This document shows, in pieces, positions 34,628 through 43,512 of a DNA stretch of 64,000 nucleotides (positions are counted from its first letter, which is position 1; each line of letters begins with the position of its first letter). The stretch covers positions 1 to 64,000 of the forward strand of contig CAYFRA010000001.1 of assembly GCA_964345395.1 (NCBI GenBank), in the 5' to 3' direction. This stretch comes from UPXZ01 sp964345395 (GTDB taxonomy: Bacteria > Bacteroidota > Bacteroidia > Bacteroidales > Paludibacteraceae). The notes under the pieces were generated by a model. That model was given only the letters and a program-made list of their open reading frames with translations. It had not been told where the DNA came from and made no database searches. The position numbers and the translations under genes are program-made.

Positions 34628-36322
34628 AAGTCTGTTTTTGATAATCTCTAAAATCTTGGTTTCCCGTTCTATAACTTCGGCTTCAATATTTTCAGCTTCT
34701 GTTATCATCATTTTAACATATGATTTATCTTCTAAGTCTAATCCATTGATTCGAACATTCATACCAGCACCTAAAACCGCTGTTCGGATTGATAAAGCAC
34801 CAACACCAGCATCCGAAATAGAGTTAGGATTACCAATTTCCACCATTTTTTCAATCAAATCTAAAGCAGAAGCAGCCGATTTCATAACACGAAACGGTAT
34901 TTCCATAGCATATTTAGTTGCATTTTCGATAGCTTCTTTGCGAATTTTCAAATCTTCATCTGTTGCTTTAGGCAGTCCAAATGCATCAACAATTTTATTG
35001 TACGAACGAGTATCTTCGTCAATCAAGAACAACAACTCTTGCTGGATATATTTGCCTTTTTCTGCCCAATCCGAAAACTCTTCCCATCTATCATCCCAGC
35101 CACGTTTGTGCGCAGAGAGATTGGCAACCATAGTGCCTAAGGCTGTTCCCATAGCTGCGATATTAGCCGAAATAGAACCACCACCGGGAGTTACGCTATC
35201 AGATGCTGTTTTTTCAACAAATTCTGAAACACTCAAATCAACTAATCTCTTTTCACTATTATCTTCAATTAAATATTCTATGATTTTCTTCTTTGGGTCA
35301 AATGGAGATAATTCATCTAAGCCCATCGATTTTACGGCTATTTTAATAATTTCCTCATCAGAAATACCTACAGAACGGCGTTGCTTTTTCAAAAAATATC
35401 TTCCCGCATCCAACATAACATCCAACGGAATGACGCCAACCAGCTCAGAACCAGTAACCCGAATTCCTCTCGCCGCAGCTCTTTCGCTCGATGCTTCAAA
35501 AACCTGATGGAGTGTAGTGGTTTGTGTATCTGTAATGTTGTATGAGAGTTGAGCCACACCATACTCTTCGATATACCAACCGATTCCTTTTACACCCTTA
35601 AGCAAACCGGGTGTGTAAACTGTATTGCCATTTTCATCTTTTACAAGTTTACCCGTTAATGGATTTCCTTCTCTTTTGGCTCTTCCCTTTTCTCTCACGT
35701 CAAAAGCGATGGCATTCGCCCAACGTGTTGAGGTTGTATTGAGATTTACATTATATGCAATCAGAATATTTCTTGCGCTAACAGCTGTAGCACCTGCTTT
35801 TCTTGCAGTTTCGGTGAAGTTTGCAGGACCAAAATCAGGCACCCAATTGGGGTCACTCAATTTTTTTGGCAAACCTTCATATTCTCCAGAGCGACAATTT
35901 GCTAAATTTCTACGCTTCTCTTCGCTTGCCGCAAATTCATAGAAATAGCCTGGAATGCCGAGTTCATCGCCAATTCGTTTACCTAATTTACGAGCAAATT
36001 CGACAGTTTCGTCCATTGTCATATTTTTAATGGGAATGAGTGGCAAGACATCTGTAGCACCAAATCGAGGATGCTCACCTTTGTGCTTACTCATATCTAT
36101 TAACTCCGAAGCTTTTTTTACTGCCAAAAAGGCAGCTTCGCAAACAGCGTTTGGCTCACCAACAAAACTTACAACTGTACGATTTGTAGCATTGCCCGGA
36201 TCAACATCAAGCACACTAACACCATCTACACCTTTTACTTCATTTACAATCTGATTGATAATCTCTAAATTTCTACCCTCGCTAAAATTGGGTACACATT
36301 CTAAAAGTTTTTCTTGGTTCAT
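34613..36322 (-). CDS. ftcD: Bifunctional glutamate formimidoyltransferase / formimidotetrahydrofolate cyclodeaminase
   Basis: This 569-residue fusion passes the formimino group of histidine-derived formiminoglutamate to tetrahydrofolate and then releases ammonia. The N-terminal transferase opens 'LLECVPNFSEGRNLEIINQI' and has 'KHKGEHPRFGATDVLPLIPI' and 'GIGWYIEEYGVAQLSYNIT'. The C-terminal cyclodeaminase (about 365-560) opens 'SVSEFVEKTASDSVTPGGGSISANIAAMGTALGTMV'. The start is the ATG at 36322 ('MNQEKLLECVPNF'). No hutH, hutU or hutI is adjacent. The fusion order matches that of animals and other Bacteroidota. Confidence 0.95.
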   Translation of the reverse strand: MNQEKLLECVPNFSEGRNLEIINQIVNEVKGVDGVSVLDVDPGNATNRTVVSFVGEPNAVCEAAFLAVKKASELIDMSKHKGEHPRFGATDVLPLIPIKNMTMDETVEFARKLGKRIGDELGIPGYFYEFAASEEKRRNLANCRSGEYEGLPKKLSDPNWVPDFGPANFTETARKAGATAVSARNILIAYNVNLNTTSTRWANAIAFDVREKGRAKREGNPLTGKLVKDENGNTVYTPGLLKGVKGIGWYIEEYGVAQLSYNITDTQTTTLHQVFEASSERAAARGIRVTGSELVGVIPLDVMLDAGRYFLKKQRRSVGISDEEIIKIAVKSMGLDELSPFDPKKKIIEYLIEDNSEKRLVDLSVSEFVEKTASDSVTPGGGSISANIAAMGTALGTMVANLSAHKRGWDDRWEEFSDWAEKGKYIQQELLFLIDEDTRSYNKIVDAFGLPKATDEDLKIRKEAIENATKYAMEIPFRVMKSAASALDLIEKMVEIGNPNSISDAGVGALSIRTAVLGAGMNVRINGLDLEDKSYVKMMITEAENIEAEVIERETKILEIIKNRLKVSF

Positions 36323-36697
36323 TTTACTTTTCAAGTATTTAATAAAATTTCATTTTGCCTGATTGGCAAGGTTTTTGCTACTATTCCTTTATCGGAACAA
36401 GTTTATTAATTTCGATACAAATATCGTAAGATTTTATCATATTATTGCATTTTAGAGAATTAAATAACTCTTTATTTCAATAATAATGAGTTTTTAATGA
36501 ACGAAAATAAATATTTGTTGTTTTACTATGTAATTAATGAGGATATTGGGCTATCAAATGAGAGTAAAACTCAATAATGTAGCTATTTGTGAATATTATT
36601 TTTAAAAACATTTTTATATATAAAATATTATTGTAATTTTGTATGAAAACTGATTTAGAACCAAAATATTAATTTATAATTTAATTAAAAAAAGAAA
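36323..36697. promoter_or_regulatory. Divergent ftcD-ompA intergenic region with an ompA -7 box
   Basis: About 375 AT-rich bases. TAATTTTG at 36634-36641 matches the -7 consensus and precedes the OmpA ATG by 56 bases, leaving a leader of about 50 bases. The -33 position reads only T-rich sequence. No riboswitch or repeat is apparent in the rest. Confidence 0.45.
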
Positions 36698-37810
36698 ATG
36701 AAAAAACTATTTTTAGCTTTATTAGTGGTAGTTAGCTTTGTATCATTTACAAATGCACAAACTACAGCAGTTGATGCTTCAAAATGGTCTGTAGCCGTTA
36801 AAGGAGGTCTTGACTATTTTAATGTAAAACCTTTTGGAAACGATCTTAAAGATAACTCTTCATGGGGTGCAGGTCTTTCAGTAGAGCGTACATTGAATCC
36901 TTTCGTTGGACTTGGTTTAAATGTAGATTATTTGAACTATGATAGAGCAACAATGAACGGAGCAACAATTGACCCAACACTATTTGCGTCATTGAATCTT
37001 TCAAACCTATTACAACCTGTACGCAAAAGTGCAAAAGTAAATGTTTATTCTAATTTTGGTGCAGGTGCAAGTACTGCATTCCCTATTGCAGCGGTTGGTA
37101 AATTAAGCCCAGTTGCTTACAGCTCTTTAGGTGTAGAAGCTAACTTAACCAAACTTCTTGCTTTAGGTTTAGAAGCTGGCTATCGCGGATATGTTACTCC
37201 AGACAACCAGTATTTAGACTACAATGATGTTTACACATTGATGGGATCACTTCGTTTCAAACTTGGTGCTGACCACGTTCGCAACATGACTCGCAACGAC
37301 TATGCTCCAATTGAAAACTTAGTACAAAACATTGAAAACCCATTTGATGATAGCGCTATTATGAATCGTCTTGACAATATTGACAAACGCATTCAAGATC
37401 TTCAAGGTAAATTGGGTAAATTAGAAAGCGACCTTAAAGACTTAGCTGACAAACCAGCAGGTACTATGGTTAATGCTTCTTTTGACAAAATTGAATTTGA
37501 ATTTGATTCTTCAAAATTGACTTCAGAATCAACTGTTACTTTAGACCAAATTGCTACAATTCTTAAAGATAATCCAACTTGGAGCAATCTAATGATTAAA
37601 GGACATACTGACAGTACTGGCCCTGATGCTTATAACCAAAAATTATCAGAAAGACGTGCAGCTGCAGTTAAAGAATACTTAGCTGGTAAAGGTATCAATG
37701 CTTCAACTATGCAATGTGAAGGTTACGGAGAAAGCCAACCAATAGCTACAAACAACACAGCTGATGGTCGCCAAGCTAACCGTCGCGTTGAATTTGAAAT
37801 TACAAAATAA
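36698..37810 (+). CDS. OmpA-family outer-membrane protein
   Basis: A 370-residue protein with a signal peptide (1-20, cut after 'FTNAQ'), an eight-strand beta-barrel (about 25-195), a coiled-coil linker ('IMNRLDNIDKRIQDLQGKLGKLESDLKDL'), and an OmpA C-terminal peptidoglycan-binding domain. That domain has 'FDKIEFEFDSSKLTSES', 'LMIKGHTDSTGPDAYNQKLSERRAAAVKEYL' and 'RQANRRVEFEI'. It ties the outer membrane to the wall. Single-gene unit: its promoter region is AT-rich and a terminator follows. Codon use leans to a highly expressed gene (frequent GAA, GGT and AAA), which is inference by eye. Confidence 0.95.
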   Translation: MKKLFLALLVVVSFVSFTNAQTTAVDASKWSVAVKGGLDYFNVKPFGNDLKDNSSWGAGLSVERTLNPFVGLGLNVDYLNYDRATMNGATIDPTLFASLNLSNLLQPVRKSAKVNVYSNFGAGASTAFPIAAVGKLSPVAYSSLGVEANLTKLLALGLEAGYRGYVTPDNQYLDYNDVYTLMGSLRFKLGADHVRNMTRNDYAPIENLVQNIENPFDDSAIMNRLDNIDKRIQDLQGKLGKLESDLKDLADKPAGTMVNASFDKIEFEFDSSKLTSESTVTLDQIATILKDNPTWSNLMIKGHTDSTGPDAYNQKLSERRAAAVKEYLAGKGINASTMQCEGYGESQPIATNNTADGRQANRRVEFEITK

Positions 37811-37833
37811 GAATAAGAAATTCTATTAAATAT

Positions 37834-37865
37834 AAAAATGGCATCAATTTCTTGGTGCCATTTTT
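37834..37865. terminator. Terminator between the ompA-family gene and selD
   Basis: A perfect 10-bp stem, AAAAATGGCA (37834-37843) with TGCCATTTTT (37856-37865), a 12-base loop and a T-run. It lies between the convergent ends of the two genes and can act both ways. Confidence 0.82.
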
Positions 37866-37901
37866 TTGTCAAAAATAAAAATAATAGTACATGTTTCTTT
37901 A

Positions 37902-38942
37902 TTAAACGACTTCGACTAACACATCTTTCTTACGGGTTGTATAACCTATTGATTTGAGGTATAAACCATTTTTTCGTGCTATTTCTTCAAATTGATCACA
38001 ATAATCTTTATCAACCACTACTAATAAACCACCACTTGTTTGAGGGTCAGCCAAAATTTCTTTCTGCCTTTGCGTGATTACACCAATCTTGTGTCCATAA
38101 CTTGCCCAATTACGATTTGTACCACCAGGAATACATTTGTTATCTAAATAGTCGTTTAGGCTTGGAATTACTGGAACTTTATCGAACTCTATATTTGCAG
38201 ATATTTGGCTGGCTTCACAAATTTCACACAAATGCCCTAAAAGTCCAAAACCTGTTACATCTGTCATTGACTTTACAAAATCTAATTTTCCAAACACCTC
38301 CCCTACTTGGTTGAGCGTTGTCATACTATTTAAAATAATCTTTGCATCCTCTGCTTTTAACAAACCATTTTTTTGAGCGGTTGATAGAGCTCCTACACCG
38401 AGAGCTTTTGTCAGGTATAGTTTGCAATCAGGTGTAGCTTGGCTATTTTCTTTCATCTTATCTATATCTACAAGTCCACTTACTGCTAAGCCAAAAATGG
38501 GTTCAACTGTGTCAATACTATGCCCTCCAGCGATAGAAATTCCTGCTTCACTGCAAATCTGACGAGCTCCCTCAATCACTTGCTGTGCAACTTCTGGTGC
38601 TAATTTATCAATAGGCCAGCCTAAAATTGCTATTGATAAAATAGGTTTCCCACCCATTGCATATACATCACTAATTGCATTTGCTGCGGCTATCCGACCA
38701 AAGTCGAAAGGATCATCTACAATTGGCATAAAGAAATCGGTGGTTGATATTAGAGCTGTTCCATTTCCCAAATCATAGACAGCGGCATCATCCTTGCACT
38801 CATTCCCAACCAAAAGCTTTGCATCTTTATTGAGGGTAATACTTCCTTTTAATATGGTATCGAGAATGGCGGGGCTAATTTTACATCCACACCCTGCACC
38901 ATGAGAATATTGGGTTAATCTTATGTTTTGTTTATTCATCAT
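37902..38942 (-). CDS. selD: Selenide, water dikinase
   Basis: SelD makes selenophosphate from selenide and ATP. The active-site segment 'GAGCGCKISP' gives Cys18, Cys20 and Lys21 (counting the first Met), so the catalytic residue is Cys, not selenocysteine. Further motifs are 'DDAAVYDLGNGTALISTTDFFMPIVDDPFDFGRIAAANAISDVYAMGG' and 'DPQTSGGLLVVV'. The 346 residues match the usual length. It overlaps the end of selU by 11 bases, so the pair are coupled: SelD supplies the selenium donor to SelU. Confidence 0.97.
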   Translation of the reverse strand: MMNKQNIRLTQYSHGAGCGCKISPAILDTILKGSITLNKDAKLLVGNECKDDAAVYDLGNGTALISTTDFFMPIVDDPFDFGRIAAANAISDVYAMGGKPILSIAILGWPIDKLAPEVAQQVIEGARQICSEAGISIAGGHSIDTVEPIFGLAVSGLVDIDKMKENSQATPDCKLYLTKALGVGALSTAQKNGLLKAEDAKIILNSMTTLNQVGEVFGKLDFVKSMTDVTGFGLLGHLCEICEASQISANIEFDKVPVIPSLNDYLDNKCIPGGTNRNWASYGHKIGVITQRQKEILADPQTSGGLLVVVDKDYCDQFEEIARKNGLYLKSIGYTTRKKDVLVEVV

Positions 38943-39969
38943 TAGGGTTGTTATTTATAAAATTCAAGATTTCATCTGCGCACTGTGCCGCATTCTGATA
39001 GTCAACATGAATAGAGATAATCTGACCTACATTTCGTCTATTCATTCCTGAATGATAAGCTTTGTCATAATAATTGAGGACTAAATCAATAAATTGAGAC
39101 ATATTATCTTTCTGAATAGCTTTTACAGCCATTTTAGTTTGCTCTGGCCCCAAGCGTTTGCTAATCCTTTCTGTTGCTTCAATCAAAAAATCTTTATCTA
39201 ACACACAGTATTCTTCAACTAAAAAAGAAATTCGCTGTTCTTTGTTTATATCTAAGTTTATCAATAGATTTTGTCGAATCAAATCATAAATATGTGAAGG
39301 TACAACCCTTTTGCCTATGGTTCTGCTTTCATCTTCAAACCAAACTCGCTGCTTGGGTTTAATTTTATAAAGTTCGTCTGCCAATAAGTTTTCGAAATGC
39401 TCTTGTGAGGGCTGTTTCAATTTATTCATAGATCCATATGAGGAGCCAAGATGTTGAGCAAGGTTTTCCAAATCTATAATCTGTTCACCTCTCTTTGCAA
39501 ACTCATATAAAACTTCGGTTTTGTGAGAACCTGTCATTCCACCTAATACTATGACTGGATAATCTTTTTCAAATTGCATTAAAACCCAATTTCGATAAGC
39601 TTTGTAGCCGCCAACTAACTTAACCACATCGAAGCCATATAGATCTAAAATCCAAGCCATTGTATCGCTACGCATACCTCCTCGCCAGCAATAAACAGCC
39701 ACTTTTTTGTTAGGAGCAAATTGCAAAGCTTGCTCAATAAATCCACGCCATTTTATAGCAGTTAAATCAAAACCTAATAATATAGCCTCTTCCCGACCCT
39801 TTTGTTTATATGTGGTTCCTACCTTTGCACGATCTTCATTGTTCAAAAGCGCAAGATTAAAAGATTGAGGGATGTGTGCTTTTTCGTATTCAGCAGGAGT
39901 TCGTGTATCTAAGATAACATAGTTATCTTTGGTATCTATAAATTCGTCAATGTTTATCTTTTTTATCAC
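38932..39969 (-). CDS. selU: tRNA 2-selenouridine synthase (SelU/MnmH)
   Basis: SelU replaces sulfur with selenium at the wobble 2-thiouridine of tRNA-Lys, -Glu and -Gln through a geranylated intermediate. The 345 residues have a rhodanese domain with its catalytic Cys in 'VAVYCWRGGMRSD' near residue 94, followed by a P-loop domain with 'IVLGGMTGSHKTEVL' near residue 140 and 'WFEDESRTIGKRVVP'. A TAAATTTG box on the minus strand (40004-40011) is a candidate -7 element. Paired with SelD, and with no selA or selB seen in the window. Confidence 0.95.
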   Translation of the reverse strand: MIKKINIDEFIDTKDNYVILDTRTPAEYEKAHIPQSFNLALLNNEDRAKVGTTYKQKGREEAILLGFDLTAIKWRGFIEQALQFAPNKKVAVYCWRGGMRSDTMAWILDLYGFDVVKLVGGYKAYRNWVLMQFEKDYPVIVLGGMTGSHKTEVLYEFAKRGEQIIDLENLAQHLGSSYGSMNKLKQPSQEHFENLLADELYKIKPKQRVWFEDESRTIGKRVVPSHIYDLIRQNLLINLDINKEQRISFLVEEYCVLDKDFLIEATERISKRLGPEQTKMAVKAIQKDNMSQFIDLVLNYYDKAYHSGMNRRNVGQIISIHVDYQNAAQCADEILNFINNNPNDE

Positions 39970-40059
39970 AGTAGTTGAATCTTTACATACGTAAATAAGA
40001 TTGCAAATTTAGAAAAAAATGATGATAGATACAGATAAACTTACCAAATAATTTGTTAT

Positions 40060-40290
40060 TTATTTCTTATGCTTTTCTACATACACTTCTATTTTTTCGG
40101 TTAAGTTTCTAATCCAAGTTTTCGTCTTATCTATCTGAGGTTCAAGATCCTCTATTGTATCTTTTAATTTGTTTGTTGCTAGCTCTCCTATCTCTATTGA
40201 TTTTTCGCGAAGATTGGCTATATGCATCTCTAAATCATCTAATATTGAGTCTAAGTTTTCTTTAAAATCTTTGTTGTTTTTTGAAGCCAT
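40060..40290 (-). CDS. Small coiled-coil protein of unknown function
   Basis: A 76-residue, highly charged, helical protein with heptad-like spacing ('LDSILDDLEMHIANLREKSIEIGELATNKLKDTIEDLEPQIDKTKTWIRNLTEKIEVYVEKH'). It has no signal, span or known motif that I recognise. The pattern suggests a dimeric coiled coil. It follows dprA by 23 bases on the same strand, so it may be co-transcribed, although no functional link is known. Confidence 0.5.
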   Translation of the reverse strand: MASKNNKDFKENLDSILDDLEMHIANLREKSIEIGELATNKLKDTIEDLEPQIDKTKTWIRNLTEKIEVYVEKHKK

Positions 40291-40313
40291 AATAATGCCG
40301 GTTTATTGTTTGT

Positions 40314-41429
40314 TTATTTTACTATCCTATATTTACCGCCGGGTAGGCATTTTATCACTCCTTTGAATTCCATTTCTAACAACTGAGATGATAATTTACT
40401 AAATGGAAGTTTAAGTTGGACTGCAATTTCATTAACATTTACTCCATCAGGAAATTGCCTAATCATGCCAAAAATGAGTTGCTCATTTTCATTCAATTCT
40501 GTAAAAAGATTGGTTTGTATCTCCTTATCATTACGTTTAGAAACCTCCCAGTTCATTAGATTTACTATATCTTTAGCTGACTCTATAAGAGCCGCTTTAT
40601 TTGATTTTATAAGTAAATTGCAACCAGCCGACCACTCATCATATACTCCTCCCGGAACTGCAAAGACATCTCTGTTGTAGTCGTTTGCCAGGTTGGCCGT
40701 AATCAAAGCACCACCTTTTTTTGCCGACTCAACCACCACTAAGGCATCACACATACCAGCTATAATTCTATTACGTTGTACAAAATTTTGTTTATCTGGT
40801 TTAGTTCCGCTCATAAACTCGGTGATAAGAGCACCTTCTGACAACATTTTCACTGCCGTAGAACGATGCAAAGCGGGGTAGATCCGATCTAAACCGTGCC
40901 CCAACACACCAATTGTAGGAATATTGTGATCGACTGCGGTTTTGTGAGCACAAATATCGATCCCATAAGCTAATCCGCTGACAACAATCAAATTGGATAT
41001 TTTGCTATTCAAATCAACGATAAGTTGCTTGCAAATTTCTCTCCCTTTTTCAGTAGCGTTGCGTGTGCCAACAATAGATACAAAGCGTCCATTGTTGAGT
41101 TCGATGTCCCCTTTTTGATAGATCACGATAGGAGAATCATCACACTCTTTCAGTCGATATGGATAGGCTTTATCGGTATAAAAAATGGCTTTAATTTTAT
41201 TTTTTTGAATAAATTCAATCTCTCTTTCTGCTCTATCAAGAACATTTTGTGTATATATTTCGTTGGAGATGACCTTACCAATTCCCGGTATTTTCTCAAG
41301 ATTAGATCTTTTTTCTTTAAATACAGCCTCTACGCTTCCAAGATAGGCAATTAGATTTTTAGCCAAACTGGGACCTACCCCTTTTATCAGATTTATGCCG
41401 ATTTGATATTTTAATAATTCGTTGCTCAT
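40314..41429 (-). CDS. dprA: DNA-processing protein DprA
   Basis: DprA binds incoming single-stranded DNA and loads RecA in natural transformation. The 371 residues have an N-terminal helix-hairpin-helix region ('INLIKGVGPSLAKNLIAYLGSVEAVF', 'KIPGIGKVISNEI'), then the Rossmann domain with 'FVSIVGTRNATEKGREI', 'IVVSGLAYGIDICAHKTA', 'TIGVLGHGLDRIYPALHR' and 'FVQRNRIIAGMCDALVVVESAKKGGALITA', and a C-terminal winged helix ('GVNVNEIAVQLKLPFSKLSSQLLEMEFKGVI'). I start at the ATG at 41429, which leaves 11 bases after the vanZ stop. The extended start at 41444 would overlap it. Confidence 0.95.
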   Translation of the reverse strand: MSNELLKYQIGINLIKGVGPSLAKNLIAYLGSVEAVFKEKRSNLEKIPGIGKVISNEIYTQNVLDRAEREIEFIQKNKIKAIFYTDKAYPYRLKECDDSPIVIYQKGDIELNNGRFVSIVGTRNATEKGREICKQLIVDLNSKISNLIVVSGLAYGIDICAHKTAVDHNIPTIGVLGHGLDRIYPALHRSTAVKMLSEGALITEFMSGTKPDKQNFVQRNRIIAGMCDALVVVESAKKGGALITANLANDYNRDVFAVPGGVYDEWSAGCNLLIKSNKAALIESAKDIVNLMNWEVSKRNDKEIQTNLFTELNENEQLIFGMIRQFPDGVNVNEIAVQLKLPFSKLSSQLLEMEFKGVIKCLPGGKYRIVK

Positions 41430-41440
41430 CGCCAATAATT

Positions 41441-41821
41441 TCAATCTTTATTAAAAATATACCTACCTATCATCCCCCCAGAAACAAGCCCAACCATATC
41501 AGCCACCCAGTCTAACAATTCAGCACTGCGTGGTTTGAAAAACAGTTCTTGAATAATTTCTATGGCACCTCCATACAGAATTAAAATAGCGAAAAGTGTG
41601 AAAATCAGATTGGGATATTTGATCCTTAACAACTGATCTTTTGAATAATTAAAATAAGCAACAAAACCCAATAGTAGATATATTAAAATATGAGCAAACT
41701 TATCGCTACTCTGAAATTTTGCTATTTTTGGAACTGCATTAAAATGAGCTGTAGATAAAATAAATATCACAATTGCTAAAAAAATTGTCGGCCAATAATA
41801 TCGTACAAACTGTTTGATCAT
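41441..41821 (-). CDS. VanZ-family membrane protein
   Basis: A 126-residue protein with four membrane spans: 'YYWPTIFLAIVIFILSTA', 'HILIYLLLGFVAYF', 'LIFTLFAILILYGGAIEIIQELF' and 'LLDWVADMVGLVSGGMIG'. The 'SSDKFAHILIYLLLGF' and 'GGAIEIIQ...R..ELLDWVADMVG' segments are the conserved core of the VanZ-like family, seen in proteins with varied or unknown envelope roles. No glycopeptide-resistance genes adjoin it, so resistance should not be inferred. It shares a divergent promoter region with the M48 peptidase. Confidence 0.85.
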   Translation of the reverse strand: MIKQFVRYYWPTIFLAIVIFILSTAHFNAVPKIAKFQSSDKFAHILIYLLLGFVAYFNYSKDQLLRIKYPNLIFTLFAILILYGGAIEIIQELFFKPRSAELLDWVADMVGLVSGGMIGRYIFNKD

Positions 41822-41828
41822 AAAATCA

Positions 41829-41867
41829 TTTGACTGTTAAAGAATAAAATATATCTTTGCAAAGATA
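41829..41867. promoter_or_regulatory. Consensus promoter of the M48 gene with a palindromic -7 box
   Basis: On the plus strand TTTG (41829-41832), 19 bases, then TATCTTTG (41852-41859): a full match to the Bacteroidota consensus at standard spacing, about 49 bases before the M48 ATG. TATCTTTGCAAAGATA (41852-41867) is a perfect 16-bp palindrome, so the minus strand has the same -7 box 39 bases before the vanZ ATG, though without a clear -33 TTTG there. Confidence 0.65.
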
Positions 41868-41907
41868 AACTATTTGTTTGACCTAATTATAATAAGAACA
41901 AAACATT

Positions 41908-42726
41908 ATGAATAAGCTTGTAAAACTAACTACCATCTTACTGATGGCAACACTGCTTGCCTCTTGTTCCACCGTTATGCTTACCGGACGCAGACAATTC
42001 AATATTGTATCTGATGCTGAATTGAACGAGATGAGCTTCGTGTCCTACAAACAATTAAAAGACTCGTTGCCACGATCAAAAGATGCTGTCAACACGGCTA
42101 TGGTTAAACGTGTGGGGATGAACATTGCTAATGCAGTTGAAAAATTTATGAAAGAGAACGGATTTTCTCAAGATTTAGCGGGTTTTGATTGGGAATATAA
42201 TCTATTTGATGTTGACCAAGCCAATGCTTTTGCTATGCCTGGTGGGAAGATTGCTGTTTTTACGGGTATTTTACCAATAACACAAAGCGAAACTGGACTC
42301 GCTGTAGTAATGGGGCATGAGGTGGCACACGTGATAGCAAAACACAGTGCAGAACGTCTTAGCCAGCAAGTTGCCTCTCAGTATGGAGGCGCTATTTTGG
42401 GGGCTGTAGCAGGTGCAAAATCGGAAGCTTTACAACAAACAGTTGGTATGCTATATGGGATAGGTATTCAGGCAGGTGTATTGCTACCATTCTCAAGAAA
42501 ACAGGAACTTGAAGCAGACGAATTGGGGTTATATTTTATGGCTATGGCCGGCTATGATCCAAGAGAAGCAGTTAGTTTTTGGAAACGAATGAGCCAAGGT
42601 AGCGGTGCATCCGTACCAGAGTTTATGAGCACTCACCCATCAGACGATAAACGCATCAAACAGCTTGAAGCGGTAATCCCAACAGCATTACAGTATTACA
42701 AAACAAATGTAGTTCCAAAATTATAG
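41908..42726 (+). CDS. M48-family metallopeptidase lipoprotein
   Basis: A 272-residue lipoprotein ('LLASCST', Cys20) with a zinc peptidase domain. It shows 'VDQANAFAMPGGKIAVFTGIL', the zinc motif HEVAH (137-141) inside 'VMGHEVAHVIAKHSAER', and 'SRKQELEADELGLYFMAMAGYDPREA' (third ligand Glu). These match the BepA/LoiP/YggG group, which degrade misfolded outer-membrane proteins in the periplasm. The TPR tail of BepA is absent, so it resembles LoiP-type single-domain enzymes. It has its own promoter and terminator. Confidence 0.94.
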   Translation: MNKLVKLTTILLMATLLASCSTVMLTGRRQFNIVSDAELNEMSFVSYKQLKDSLPRSKDAVNTAMVKRVGMNIANAVEKFMKENGFSQDLAGFDWEYNLFDVDQANAFAMPGGKIAVFTGILPITQSETGLAVVMGHEVAHVIAKHSAERLSQQVASQYGGAILGAVAGAKSEALQQTVGMLYGIGIQAGVLLPFSRKQELEADELGLYFMAMAGYDPREAVSFWKRMSQGSGASVPEFMSTHPSDDKRIKQLEAVIPTALQYYKTNVVPKL

Positions 42727-42776
42727 AAAATATTTTTGAATTGATTTAGAATCGAACGCAAGAAATCAATGATAAT

Positions 42777-42815
42777 AAAAAAAGCAGTTGAGAATTTATT
42801 ACAACTGCTTTTTTT
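42777..42815. terminator. Bidirectional terminator between the M48 gene and upp
   Basis: A perfect 14-bp stem of seven A, GCAGTTG (42777-42790) and CAACTGC with seven T (42802-42815), with an 11-base loop. It lies between two convergent genes. Confidence 0.88.
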
Positions 42816-42822
42816 ATTGTTC

Positions 42823-43473
42823 TTAAAGTTTTTCGCCATAAGCCAAATCACCTGCATCACCTAAGCCAGGTACGATGTAGGAGTGTTCATCCAACTCCTC
42901 GTCTATTGTACCAACCCAAAGTGTAACATTGTCATCAAAGTGCTGGCTAAGCATATCTACAGCTTGACGACTTGCGATGATGGTTGAAATAATTACTTTT
43001 TTAGGTTTCCCTTTTGTCAGTAATGCACCATGTGCTAACTCCATAGAGCTTCCTGTTGCCAACATAGGATCTATAAGTATCAGCGTTTTACCATCAAGTT
43101 TAGGGGCCGCAATGTATTCAATATGGATATCAAATTTGAGTGCATCTTTATATTTTCTATAAGCCGAAACAAATGCACTTTCTGCCTTATCAAAATAGTT
43201 GAGAAAACCTTGATGAAAAGGGATACCCGCTCTCATAATAGTAGCTAAAATTACTTTTTCATCTAATTTAAAAGTTTCAGCTACCCCTAATGGTGTTTTG
43301 GTTTTTTCTGCTTTATATTTTAGTGTTTTACTAATTTCATAAGCTGATATTTCACCAATTCGTTCCATGTTTTTACGAAAACGCATAGCGTCTTTTTGAA
43401 CATCAACCGCCCGCATCTCTTTGAGATAATGGTGCAAAATGGAGTACTGTTCTGATAAGTTTACAATTTTCAT
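42823..43473 (-). CDS. upp: Uracil phosphoribosyltransferase
   Basis: Upp salvages uracil to UMP with PRPP. The 216 residues have the PRPP-binding motif 'LILIDPMLATGSSMELA' near residue 132 and the uracil-recognition segment 'YIVPGLGDAGDLAYGEKL' at the C-terminus. 'IMRAGIPFHQGFLNYF' is also typical. The start is the ATG at 43473. It lies 39 bases after aspA on the same strand. Confidence 0.95.
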   Translation of the reverse strand: MKIVNLSEQYSILHHYLKEMRAVDVQKDAMRFRKNMERIGEISAYEISKTLKYKAEKTKTPLGVAETFKLDEKVILATIMRAGIPFHQGFLNYFDKAESAFVSAYRKYKDALKFDIHIEYIAAPKLDGKTLILIDPMLATGSSMELAHGALLTKGKPKKVIISTIIASRQAVDMLSQHFDDNVTLWVGTIDEELDEHSYIVPGLGDAGDLAYGEKL

Positions 43474-43512
43474 CTCTATATTGAATTTAAAATCACTATT
43501 TATTAAAGAAGA

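Noticed and set aside
34638..35507. A 289-codon plus-strand open frame
   Set aside because: It is a long shadow opposite ftcD. The minus-strand protein has unmistakable catalytic motifs throughout.
41441..41821. VanZ as a glycopeptide-resistance gene
   Set aside because: Only the family fold is present. There is no vanHAX or vanRS, so a resistance role has no support.
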